Origin: Mesostigma viride
Lineage: Eukaryota; Streptophyta; Mesostigmatophyceae; Mesostigmatales; Mesostigmataceae
Assembly: GCA_009746045.1 (NCBI GenBank)
Contig: RPFO01000670.1
Coordinates: 950,454 to 1,010,453, forward strand
Length of the DNA: 60,000 bases
Direction: 5' to 3'
Made by a program: the position numbers and the translations under genes. The notes under the pieces were generated by a model. It did no database searches. It had not been told where the DNA came from and saw only the letters and a list, made by a program, of their open reading frames with translations. This document shows positions 22,417 to 32,381 of this stretch, in pieces (position 1 is the stretch's first letter; every line of letters starts with the position of its first letter).

Positions 22417-23930
22417 AGAGCAAATAGAGGTACACGGCCATTGAGAAACCAGGGTACAGGAGACTTACAGTCGTCCTGAGTGCTGGCTTGTTTTGTGGGG
22501 CGCCCCGTCGAGGCTCCCTTCCTGGGCTTGTTGCAGCGTCCCCCTGCAGGTAACGGGTGGCGGGGCTCCCAGCAACCTGGGCACACATCCACATCAGATC
22601 CAAGTTCGGGTTTGCCCTTCCAGCAATCATCCCTCTCATGCCCCTTGCATGAGCACCTGGTGCAGTACAGGGTGGAGTCATGAGGCTTACCTTTCTGACT
22701 AGGCCCCTGGGAGGGCCCTGCCTTACTGCCTGGGTTCCCCTTTCCCCCCTTGTCTGATTTCCCCTGCTGCTTGGATGACCCCCCTGCCTTCTTACCTTGC
22801 TGGGGACCCTTGAACACCGCCTTGACCTGAGCTACCACCTCCTTGATGAGCTTCTTCCTGCTAGGACCTGCACCGTCCTGACCCCCCCCCTTGGACCTTG
22901 TTAACCTTGGGTTCCTTGACAGTTGAGAAGGGTTCTAGGCTCTGCTGAATGAACAACATGGCCCCCCTAAAATCATCCCACTTGTCTTTAAGGCCAGCCA
23001 GCAGAACTGCATTGGTGTTCTTGTCCAGCTCAGCTTTGGTGAGCCACTGATGGATCAGGTACTTAGAGTTGAGTTTCTTCAACTCCTCGTCCCTGTCTAT
23101 GTACAGGACATACTGTTTGTTGTCACGTACGTAGTCAGACTTGTTGACTTTGTACGAGGCCAACCAGTTGAACCCCTTGAGAGCCTGCAGGTGTTCCCCC
23201 TTGGTCAACAGCCCTTTTAGGTCTGCTATGAATTCTGTGAAGATTTGCACCTCCTCTGCCCCAGGTGTGCTGCCCTCCTCTCATACATCTGACCATTTGT
23301 TTTATGCTAGGTGCAGATTGGTGGATCGTGTTAGACACCCTAAGAGCAGGAAACCAATCACGGATGTTATCATGGGACCAGGAATGTTCTATCTTGAAAA
23401 GAAACTCAAGTGCATCCTCCTGCACAAATCCCTCAGCTAGACCTGGGAAGGTAATCCTATCTTCCCTACGGGATGCATCAAACCTGGGTCGCTGTGGTAC
23501 AGCGACAGCCGCTTGTGGTTGAGGTTGCTGCTGCTGCTGCTGCTGCTGCGGTTGCTGTTGCTGTGCTGCCGCTGCTGCTGCTGCTGCTGCTGCTGTTGAT
23601 GCTGTGGCTGCTGCTGCTGCTGGGTTGTCGCTCCAGCGTTGCTGCCGCCCGCCATACCCCCGGTGCTTGCTGGTGCCCCTCCCCCTGGTGCTCCCCCGTC
23701 CTTCCCCTCGTCACCATCCTCCTCTGGATGCGACCGCTGGGGCGTAGACGATGGTCCACACCCCTCCTGCCACTTTCCTTGGCGGACCCGCTTGGCGGCC
23801 CTCAGCAGTTGCTCTACTGCCTCTGCTGCCCGCGCCCGCTTGGTCGGGTTGGCCTCCGCTGCGTCCAGCTCCTGGTGGAGTAGTGCAGCGATGCGGTCCA
23901 GCTCCAGTCCGTGTCGGTCTGCAAAGTGGT
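22368..23930 (-). pseudogene. gag: Element C gag
   Basis: The frame can be followed from about 23930 (HGLELDRIAALLHQELDAAEA) through a Gly/Ala linker and a Gln-rich tract encoded by CAG/CAA repeats (about 23530-23640). A capsid-like helical region follows (FVQEDALEFLFKIEHSWSH, LKGLLTKGEHLQALKGF, YLIHQWLTKAELDKN). A basic Lys/Gly-rich stretch then leads to a CCHC knuckle CTRCSCKGHERDDC, 22681-22640 approximately. Frame breaks lie in the CAG repeat and near 23230 and 22880. Integrase follows in the -1 frame relative to the last gag segment. Gag would form the virus-like particle in the cytoplasm and bind element RNA through the knuckle. Confidence 0.7.
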
Positions 23931-23982
23931 TTTGGGTGTGGGGGGTGGGGGGTGGGGTGTGTCTGCACCAGCGCGAACACGC

Positions 23983-25251
23983 TCACGCGCGTTTAACAAG
24001 GCCGCCCTCGCTGGGCCCTTGCTGGCTGTGGGGTGCGCATGAAGTCCAGTACCGCGTCCTCGGGCAGCGGCTCATGTGGCGCCAGACCACGCTCAAAACG
24101 GATGGCGTCTCCGAATTCTCCCTGCAGAGCCCAGGTCCTGGCCGCCTCCTGATACCGGCGTAGAGCCCTCTCCTCCTTCGCATGCGCCTGTCTAGGGCAC
24201 GTGCGTTCCGCCTGCTCTTCCTTGCCAGCCTGGCCTCCTGCTCCCTCCTCGCCGGGCCCACCATTGCTGCCAGTGCCGCCTCCGACCTCTTCGTGGCCGC
24301 GTCCAGACGCGCCTGATGACGCCGGGTCTTCTCCGTCGCCTCGTGCGCCTTCGCACGAAGTCGCCGCAGCGCCCGATGCTGCACCTCCCTGGCTGCACGC
24401 TCCCTAGCCAAACTGTTTTCCGCCATGGACCGCACCATCGCCCGCTTCGCCTTCCGCTGGCAATGCCTGGTGTACTCGATCTTGGCCAGTCGCTCGGCCT
24501 CGACCATAGCCGGGTCCATCAGAACCAGCACCTCACCCTGATCTCCTGGCTGCATCTCCACCGAGGAGTCTGTCTCCTGCAATACATCCCCAGCCCTGCG
24601 CCGAAAGTTGCGCGCTGTGCGCCTGTGCGCAAAGGTGAAGAGCTCGTTCTTCTTGCGGAGAACGTAGGGGGGCGCCTCGCGCGCACCTTCCGCGCGCAGG
24701 CCTGCCCTGGCCACGCGATCCCGCTCCTGCTGCCGCTCCGCGAGCACCCGGGCTGTCCTGTCTATCTCAGTCTCCGCCCGCAGCTGAGCCTCGCGCTGAG
24801 CCTCCAGCTCGCGCTGCTGCTCCACCTCTCTGCGGAGCTGGGCCTCCTGCCGAAGGCGCTCTGCCTCCCGGCGGAGCATCGCCTCTCTCTGCTCCCTGTC
24901 CTCAGGCAGCTCAAGATCGACTAGGTCTTCGTCCTCGTCGTATCCATCCGACGGGATATCCCCCAGCACCTGCACCAACCTCCCCGGCCCCGTAACCAGC
25001 TCGGGTGCCGTGGGCTGCCCTTCAGCCGGTGGTGCGTTGGGACGCCAGACATTGTATATCGGCGGCTTCGCCGCCAGCGGATCCAGGTACCGCGGGTCCT
25101 CGTCCGAAGACGAGCGACCACTGCCGGCATCGCTGCCAGCGTGATCACCCCTACCCTGCCGGCCCCGCACTGCCGCCCGGTAGTCCAAATCTCCGGACGA
25201 TGGGGACAGGCTTGACTCCGAAGAGCCCTCACGATCAGAAACGTTCGACAT
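23983..25251 (-). CDS. Element C ORF1: coiled-coil protein upstream of gag
   Basis: A 422-residue frame starting at a true ATG (25249-25251), 50 bases inside the 5' LTR boundary. The N-terminus is Ser/Asp-rich. A very charged heptad-like region follows (about residues 120-180, REAMLRREAERLRQEAQLRR), then a basic segment (FAHRRTARNFRRRAG) and a second Arg/Ala-rich helix to about residue 370. The last ~50 residues may be out of frame. It occupies the same slot as ORF1 of elements A and B but shares no obvious sequence with it. No enzyme motif is visible. A nucleic-acid-binding or oligomerising role is only an inference from composition. It is the longest undisturbed frame in element C. Confidence 0.6.
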   Translation of the reverse strand: MSNVSDREGSSESSLSPSSGDLDYRAAVRGRQGRGDHAGSDAGSGRSSSDEDPRYLDPLAAKPPIYNVWRPNAPPAEGQPTAPELVTGPGRLVQVLGDIPSDGYDEDEDLVDLELPEDREQREAMLRREAERLRQEAQLRREVEQQRELEAQREAQLRAETEIDRTARVLAERQQERDRVARAGLRAEGAREAPPYVLRKKNELFTFAHRRTARNFRRRAGDVLQETDSSVEMQPGDQGEVLVLMDPAMVEAERLAKIEYTRHCQRKAKRAMVRSMAENSLARERAAREVQHRALRRLRAKAHEATEKTRRHQARLDAATKRSEAALAAMVGPARREQEARLARKSRRNARALDRRMRRRRGLYAGIRRRPGPGLCRENSETPSVLSVVWRHMSRCPRTRYWTSCAPHSQQGPSEGGLVKRA

Positions 25252-25300
25252 TTTAAAATGATAGAGTAGAATAAAAACTGTGAGAGTTTTTATAAATGCA

Positions 25301-26605
25301 AGTTATGGCACTGGTGCAATGGATGCGAACGTGTGTTGGATTATGCAATGGCTGGCATATATCAATCCATGCAAGCTTGCCAACCTGGCTTGCATGGGCA
25401 CGTAGGTTAGGGTAACCTAGCTATCCTGCACTAGTGCTAACCAATGAGGTGCTGGCTCCGTCCAGCTAGATCTACTCCAGCTAGGACTGATACGATGCCC
25501 ACAGGCACCGACTGCCTAACAGCACTACGTGGATGGTCCTGGACCTCCCCTAGGACCTCCGTACAGGACTAGCACTGCAACCACCTTGTGGTCTGCATCA
25601 CAGCTCATAAACCCTACCACGTGAATACCCACGTGCGTGTGCCCTACATATCTCAGTGCTAATATCCAGCACCCACGTGCCCAACATCAAGTTTCGTTTA
25701 AGTGGCCAGCCAGAGCGGCTGCTTAGGTTTTAGCGGACAAGTGTTCGAAGCGCGTCATTGGTGAATTACTTGGGAACTTGGGTTTCCCCGCGAAACTCCA
25801 ACCGCACGTTCAGATTTCCAAATCTCAAGTAAAGTTCGGCGTACTTTCTGAACGGGGGCAGTTGACGAGCAGCATTCCTCCGGACGAATGAATTGCGTTC
25901 CATACTTGCGCAAAATTTTGAAAGGTAGCTTGCGTGCAGCCCTACTAAAATTTGCGCGGACGTTCAGATTTCCAAATCTCGGGTAAATTTCGGCGGAACT
26001 TTCTGAACGGGGGTAGTTGGCGGGCAGCGTTCCTCCAGACGAATGAAATGCGTTCCATACTAGCGCAAAATTTTGAAAGGTAGCTTGCGTGCAGCCCTAC
26101 TAAAATTTGCGCGAAGTGTGGGACTGAAAATTCGTAACGGAAACTTTTTGGTAGTTGCCGTCACTTCCTTTTGTGCAAACGTGTGGGAGTGAAAATTCGT
26201 AACGGAAACGTTTTGGTAGTTGCCGTCACTTCATTTTGCGCGAGTGTTGGGCTGAAAATTCGTAACGGAAACTTTTTGGTAGTTGGCGTCACTTCCTTTG
26301 GTTCGACTGAAAATTCGCTGAAATTCGCTGAATTCGTACCGTAGCCTAATTTTTAGTACCTCGAAGTGACGGGGCACCTAAAAATTTGCCCACAAGTACA
26401 CTTGGCAGCGCGCTCACTGGGAAAAATTGTACAGCCGCTCCGGCGGGCCACTTGAACGAATTGTAATGATATGGCACGTGCGGATCTAAACCCTAGTAGA
26501 GATATGTCCAGTGTACTACACCACCGTCCATGTCCGTATCCCACTTGGGAGACGGGGACAACGCCACGTGTACTGATAGTCTAGGCCTGAAGTCCTAGAA
26601 TAACT
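25301..26605 (-). repeat. 5' LTR of element C, containing an insertion
   Basis: The LTR matches 13411-13930 across its whole length but is split at 25687/26471 by a TIR element. Ends AGTTATGGC and AGAATAACT abut the internal region and the ATCCC target duplication respectively. The internal region begins TGCATTTATAAAAACTC on the minus strand, with no canonical TGG primer-binding site. Confidence 0.87.
25688..26470. mobile_element. Non-autonomous TIR element with internal tandem repeats, in LTR of C
   Basis: 783 bp absent from the partner LTR. Its ends are imperfect inverted repeats of about 29 bp around TTCGTTYAAGTGGCC and GAGCGGCTG, with about three mismatches. The flanking duplication appears to be only AT. 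Inside, a unit of about 155 bp (starting ACGTTCAGATTTCCAAATCTC) occurs twice from about 25806 to 26113. A unit of about 58-64 bp (GACTGAAAATTCGTAACGG) then occurs three times to about 26300. No coding frame. The superfamily is unassigned. Confidence 0.75.
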
Positions 26606-26610
26606 ATCCC

Positions 26611-28114
26611 CACCTAGGTGAGTCCCAGATGGGCTTCCGTGTCGGTCGCAATTGTGTTATGGTCACCATTACCGATTTACCGCGCGCCGCCTGATCGAGA
26701 AAGTGGGCCGCCTGGCCCCCGGCCTCTCAGTCGCCATTGCTATTGATCTTCGTGGATTACACCAATTTTCGATACGGTCAGTATATGGGACGCCCTGTGG
26801 GTGGTCCTTCATGCACCTGTTCTGTGTCCCATCGTACATCGTTGAGATCATCCGCCAGTTCTATGAAGGGTCCCAAGCCCAGGTCCGTACCGCCGACGGC
26901 GTCACTCCGGCGTTCCCCCTGCACACCAGGGTGTGGCAGGGCTGTGTGCTCTCCCCATATCTATTCATCATTATGCCGTGGACTATATTATGCGGCGTGC
27001 ACAAGCCCGCTTCGCCCGCCGGGTGGAGGGGCGCCCACCGGGGATCGAGGTCACGGAGTACGCCAGCTACGGTGGGGTTGACCCACCCTACCGCCTGAGC
27101 GATCTGATCTACGCTGATGACACGACACTCGTGGAAACCCCGGAGTCAGCCCAACTCTGGCTAGACAGCTTATCACTGGAAGCGCGGGCGGTGGGGCTTA
27201 TGATCAGCAAGAAAACGGAGGTCATGGATGGCCATCGGCTTCCCTGCTGGGATATAGCCCCACCCACCCTCGATCCTCTTGCTGGACGGCAGCCCCGTCC
27301 CCCCGGCGACTCGCTTCAATTAAGCTCCTTGGCAGCTGGCTTCCCTCCACGGCCGACGACATCAACACCCGCATTGGCCAGGCCTGGGCGGCCCTCCGCC
27401 GCCTCGACAGGTTCTGGACCTGCCGCTACCAGGCTGAGTGAGCGACGCAAGCGCATTCTGTTCAGGGCCCTTGTCCTCAGCATCCTCCTTTATGGCTGCG
27501 AGGCGTGGACTCTGGACCAGGCGCTGAGCCAGCAGCTTGACGGTACCGTCACTCGAATGCTCCGTCATATCCTCGGCGTCCGTTACCAAGAACGCCGCAC
27601 CCGGGCCGAGCTCTACAGCGAGCTCCCTCTTGTCACCCATACCATCCGACACCGCCGCCTCCTCTTTGCCGGCCATCTTGCCCGCACAGACCAGGTGAAT
27701 ACCGATGTGGGCCCTGCCGGGGGGCTTAAGACGGGCCAACCAGGTAGACACCTCCTCCTATGGCAGGGTCCCCTTGTCCCATCGCAACCCACTGGCAAAC
27801 TTGCGCGTGCCGGGCACCGGCGCGGCGCGACCCGGACATATGTGACACAACTGCTTGAAGATGCAGGGCTTCTGGGACTATCCGTACTCCGCGCCCGCAT
27901 GATTGACAAGGAGAAATAATGGGCTGCCATCTGCGATAAGCACCTTCCTGAGGGGTATGCTCCTGTTTTCTCCCCACGGGCCCCGCGGCCCGTTGCTAGC
28001 CAGGGTAGAAGTCCTCAGGTGGAGGTTATTGGTCCTGAGGATAGCCGCTACACTACCGCCTCATCTGCCATTACAGTAGAGGACAGCTCGGATGAGGATT
28101 ACATCCCCATCTAG
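26611..28114 (+). pseudogene. LINE ORF2, 3' part: reverse transcriptase and C-terminus
   Basis: This continues the frame interrupted at 13410, starting ESQMGFRVGRNCV (the FRxGR block). RT motifs appear in two frames: FVDYTNF, then VPSYIVEIIRQFYEGSQAQVR, WQGCVLSPYLFI and SDLIYADDTTL (the active YADD, about 27105). C-terminal blocks are LYGCEAWTLDQALS and HRRLLFAGHLARTDQV. A TAA at 27917-27919 interrupts the frame, but the same frame runs on for 64 more codons (WAAICDKHLPEGY... to an acidic EDSSDEDYIPI) and ends at 28112-28114. That TAA therefore looks like a mutation rather than the natural end. Frame changes near 26690, 26760 and 26930 confirm decay. Confidence 0.82.
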
Positions 28115-28519
28115 TGCTTAACGGTTGGGGGATGATGCAGACGATATTTGTTTAAACTTTTGTGTAACTATTTTTCTAATGAGATCAGCATAGTACTCCG
28201 TGGCATGCCTTTGTGCATGACACGCAAGTACTTACTTACTTACTTCCACCCCATTTGTCATACCCCCAAGAGGAGGAGGCGTTTTCATGAGTAGGGTAGT
28301 TAGGATTTTTCTAGACTAGATAGATTAGCGTTAGGATAGTCAGATTACGCGGCTCTCTCCACTCCACCATCCATCAAGGAATATGTGCTACATGATCTCC
28401 CAACGGAGGCATGTTATAATTTAATTTTAATTTGATTTGTCATGCAGGCCTCCTAGGCCCTGTCCCCGAGCTGCCCTGTGTGAGCTCGATCAGGAGGCAT
28501 GAACCATCATGGCTGGCAG
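28115..28519. other. LINE 3' end and flanking non-coding DNA
   Basis: A LINE-type 3' untranslated tail ends in a short ACTT tandem repeat (about 28227-28245), a common LINE terminus. After it comes the inverted dispersed repeat at 28255-28440. No gene is supported. Confidence 0.55.
28255..28440 (-). repeat. Dispersed repeat, inverted partner of 9365-9555
   Basis: The reverse complement reads TTATAACATGCCTCCGTTGG, matching 9380 onwards with scattered substitutions and short indels. The two copies are 18.7 kb apart in opposite orientation. Confidence 0.55.
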
Positions 28520-28690
28520 TGACTGGCCATACGCCGTATTATACGCCGTATTATACGCCGTATTTAGCGTATTATGCGCGATACGCAAGCGGCGCGTACG
28601 AAAATGGGGTACTTTTATACGCAACGCGTATTTTTGCGCATTTTTGCGTATTTTCGCGTATTTTTGGCATATTTTTGGCTTACGAGGTGG
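28520..28690. repeat. Subterminal CGTAT-rich repeats upstream of the hAT gene
   Basis: ATACGCCGTATT occurs in tandem about three times (28529-28570), followed by several GCGTATTTTTGCG-like words to about 28680, in part mutually inverted. Such arrays are common near the ends of hAT elements, where transposase binds. A CAGTGACTGG just before them could be the element's terminus, but no matching right end was found. Confidence 0.4.
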
Positions 28691-28907
28691 GTGCATTTGC
28701 TTGCCTAGACTGCGGCGCGCCGACCTGTAGTAGGAACAAATAATTGCGTGATGAGCTAGCTAGTGTATAATGCAAGAAAGCGTTCGAATCGTGACTTGTG
28801 AAGGCGGGAATGTGAAGGCGGGAAGGCTGAAGACTAAAAAAGACAACAGGTGACAAGGTTTCTTTGTCTGCCAGCAACATCAGTGCGTAGCATATCGACA
28901 TCCAGGC

Positions 28908-31206
28908 ATGGCTGACGCGAGTGAGGAGTCAATGGAACACAATGATGATGTGCGGCCCGATGAAGAAGAGGCCGCATCCGAAACTGTCTGGACATACATT
29001 AGCAAAGAGCGCATCCTCAAGAACGGGCTGCAGACAAATAACTACTTCATGGAGTGCTCACTCTGCCAGGCAAAGTTCAGTGGTTCTTCTACCCGAGCAA
29101 GGTGCCATATCCTGGGCGGCTCGTACGCAAAGGACGCAAAAGTGTGCCCTTGCAAGAAGCCACCGCCGGTACTCCGTTACAAGATGCTGATTGAGCAGGC
29201 GGAGAAGGATAGCACTGCCAAGAAACGGAAGGCGACTAGTGACGCCAAGAAGCAGGCTGATGTGCGGGCGGCGTTTAAACGCATCATGCTTCCAGACGTT
29301 GTAGAAACTGACGGCTTGGACTGGCAGTCCGTTCATGCCACTGATGCCAGCAACACCGACTCGGGGCGCGCTGCTGGGGCGGCTGGGCCAAGCGGATCAT
29401 CAAAGAGCAAATCCACCGACGGTAATTTGCCCGCAGCTTATGGGCTCAGCAAAGAGCAGCTGGACGAGGAGCTGTGCAAGGCATTCATTTGCGCTGGCGT
29501 GCCCTTCCATGTCATCGGCAACCCAGTATTCCGGGCTGCTCTCACCAAGATCAGCAGGGGGGGCATGTGCAGCCAGCTGGGATACATTCCGCCGGACCCG
29601 CGCACAATGCAGAGACGCGATGCACCCCGCGTGGCTGCTAAGGTGGAGGAGGACGTGAGCAAGCGCCTGGAGCTGGCTGAAAGGACGGGAGGCACATTTG
29701 GTGTTGATGGGTGGAAGGACTGCTCTGAACAGTCACTCATCATGAATGTGTTCCACCTGCCTGATTTTGTGCACTTCGTGGGGTTGGACAAAACCACTGG
29801 CGAGAAAAAGACCTCCGAGTACATGGCTAGCCTGCTGTGTGACCGCCTTCGCGAGGTGGGCCCGGAGAACGTGGTGCAGCTGATTTCTGACACCACGAAC
29901 TCCATGGAGAAGATGAAGGAGCTCGTGGTGGCTCACTTTCCCCACATCATCACCTCCAAGTGTGCCGCGCACTGCATCGACCTCCTCATGGAGGACATGT
30001 ACAAGGAGTCAATCATCGCGGACACGCTTGACAAGGTGGACACGGTGGTCACCTACGTGCTCAGCCATGAGAAGGTGAATTGCTTCATGATGCGTGTGAG
30101 CCTGGGCGGACGACGGCACTGCCAAGCCAAAGTGCCTGAAGAAGCACGCGGAGACCCGGTTTGGTACAAGGTATAGAGAATTATGTTTCCCTCATTCGTA
30201 TCACCTGCCATTATTACGTCCCCGATAATCGAATACCTTGTCTTGGCTTTACGGTGCAATGGTTATAACATGTTCCTGGTAACCACACATGTGGGACACT
30301 GGGATGTGCCATATGTTTGTCACTTGTCATGCCAGATTTCTTTCAGCGGAGAGCGTGCATGACCTCAAGGCAAACCTCATGGTGACATTCGAGAACGACC
30401 ATCTGGCTGCCGCGCCGTCCAACAAAGGGGATCGTGGTACTATCACATTCGACAAGGTGGCTGGCATCATCAAGGAGTCCACCTTCTTCCCCAGGGTCAA
30501 GATGCTGGTGGAGCTGTTCAAGCCCCTGAACGAGGTGCTCAAGCTGTTTGACAGCGACAGACCGGGCACGGGCAAGGTCTACCACCGCATGTTTGAGCTC
30601 AACGAGTTCGTCGGGGGCAAGGATTTGCCACTCCCCCCCACCGTGAAGGCAAGGCTGGCTGTAGCGGTCCGCAAACGGTGGGACTACATGTACTCCATCA
30701 TCCACGGGGCGGGCTACGTGCTCGATCCGTCCTTCTGGAAAGGGCACAATCAACAGTCCAATGGAGAGGTCATGAAGGGCTTTCGCGAATGCTGCAAGAA
30801 GGTGCATGGCCCTGGGCCTGTGGCAGACCTCGCCATGCTGCAGTTGGATCAGTACTTCAACCAGGTGGGAGACTTTGACTCTAGCTGATGATGCCAGGAG
30901 GCAAGCCCAGTTGTGCAACGTGGAAGTCGAGGGCAAGCCGGGGGTTTTCATTGTCGAGCCCTACCAGTGGTGGCTTACCTGGGGGGGAGGTGTCCCTGAG
31001 CTGCAGCGTGTGGCTGTCAAGGTGCTGGCCCAGCCAGTATCCAATTCAGCCGTGGATCGAGCGTGTGAACAGCACGGCTGGGTGGATCAAGTCCCTCAGG
31101 CGCAACAAGATGACTGATGAGACCCTAAACCGCATGGTCTATGTCTGCCATGTGCAACCTGCGTGCCCTGAACAAGATCAAGGTGTTTGAGGATGATGAT
31201 GAGTAA
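28908..31206 (+). pseudogene. hAT-family transposase with one intron, frameshifted
   Basis: The ATG at 28908 opens an acidic N-terminus. A BED-like zinc finger follows, CSLCQAKFSGSSTRARCHILG (about residues 50-75), then the RNase H-like core with GGTFGVDGWKD (first Asp), QLISDTTNSMEKM and ITSKCAAHCIDLLMEDM. A frameshift lies between 30095 and 30125. After it the conserved KKHAETRFGT is read, then a GT-AG intron (30171-30335) joins AG|A to give TRFLSAES in frame. Exon 2 ends near 30880 with QYFNQVGDF. Two more frame changes lead to YQWWLTWGGG, then GWIKSLRRNKMTDE, then NLRALNKIKVFEDDDE with its stop at 31204-31206. The dimerisation WW and NLR blocks identify hAT. The frame changes indicate a dead copy. 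Confidence 0.85.
30171..30335 (+). other. Predicted intron in the hAT transposase gene
   Basis: The donor AG|GTATAG follows the codons for TRFGT, and the acceptor GCCAG precedes ATTTCTTTC. Splicing these joins split codon AG+A and keeps the frame into a 180-residue second exon. The 165 bases between contain stops and no family motif. Confidence 0.7.
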
Positions 31207-31467
31207 ATGAGCCCATGCCCTGACCTGTGGTGACGGTTATTGCAGCTGCTTGTCGGGGCCTCGGGGGGAATCGTGATGAACATTGTGATTTTGGCCAATT
31301 GCCGTGCAGGCTGCTGCCATTTGGGCACCCTACCACATGACATTGTTCAGTTTTCAGGTCGAACTGTAGCTTTGAGGGGCAGGTTGCATATGCATGATAG
31401 CATGTAGTGCATGCACATTGGTAGCCTGCTGCCCTGCATTTCAGGCTTTCAGCCATGTGTAGCCTGT

Positions 31468-32011
31468 TGTTACGTCTCAGACTTCTACCGCCACCTCTAC
31501 CTCTACCTGGCCTAATGCTACCTAAACTAGTAAGGCCGCCTCTAGTTAAACCCCTAGCGAAAGACGAACGAGACGATCCAGATCTCAGTGCATTAACGTA
31601 AGTATTACTGTAATACGCCATAAGCCATTTACACCAACCCGTTTACTCCAGGAATAGAGGAAGGAAACACAACTACACTGCCGTGACCCAAGCCTATATG
31701 TGTTAATTCATTTAACACACGCCGAGTGCACACACGAGGGGTAGAACGTGCATAAATGGTCACCAACGGTCCAACACGCTCGGGCCGACCTGGCCCTCGC
31801 CTACAGATGCACGCTGGTCCACTACATTCTACCAAAGGATCAGGACCACTAATAAAGTACGCGGCGCGGCGCCCAAAGGCACCCAATGTACCACAGTACT
31901 GTTACGAGGACAATAGTGTCCCAGTAGGAACTACACGTAAACCTAGGGACAACCGAGGCAAGAGACCTAATTTACGTCCGTAACTACAACGAATTGTTAC
32001 GCGACGTAACA
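31468..32011 (-). repeat. 3' LTR of chromovirus G3
   Basis: 544 bp with the same TGTTACGTC/GACGTAACA ends as in G1 and G2. The plus-strand bases 32012-32025 (CCTCCCCCCCAC) are the complement of the polypurine tract. 32026-32381 is the 3' untranslated region shared with G1/G2. To the left lie 261 bp (31207-31467) with no recognisable gene, presumably hAT 3' flank. Confidence 0.9.
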
Positions 32012-32381
32012 CCTCCCCCCCACAAAGGTAGGGAGCCCTCTCCCTACGCACAGGGAGGAAACCAAGGGGTAGGAAACCTAATGCACCCAGCACACACCAA
32101 CACAATCGGCAGGCCATCCAAGATACAAAGCACCAACGTATTAACTCGGTCTCCACCACCACGCCGGGAGGTGTAGGGTTAGCCAGCACCAAGCCTGGTG
32201 GTAGGTTCCCCTAACTGCCTGGAACAGAGTCCTTGCCGGGGGGAAACGGCACTGGGCAGGACACACAGAGTAAACAAATCGGTACCAAGGACCAAGAACG
32301 ACCAGTCAACTGGCCAGAACGTGAGGGCGACTCTATATACCGGAGGGACAACACCCTCAGGTCGGGCCTAAGGCCCTTTAT

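Larger units (their letters stand above)
13411..26605 (-). mobile_element. Copia-like LTR retrotransposon C
   Basis: A complete element in minus orientation, flanked by ATCCC on both sides (13406-13410 and 26606-26610), inserted in the LINE. The ends are AGTTAT...ATAACT, not TG...CA. From 5' to 3' on the minus strand it has an LTR, ORF1 (coiled-coil), gag with a polyQ tract and CCHC knuckle, integrase, protease-like segment, RT, RNase H, a polypurine tract and an LTR. A piggyBac element (15472-20139) splits RT, and a TIR element lies in the right LTR. About five base differences distinguish the two LTRs outside that insertion, which suggests a fairly recent transposition. Confidence 0.85.

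Noticed and set aside
23530-23640. CAG repeat as a host polyQ gene
   Set aside because: It lies in line with the gag frame of element C, between a helical N-terminal part and the capsid-like region.
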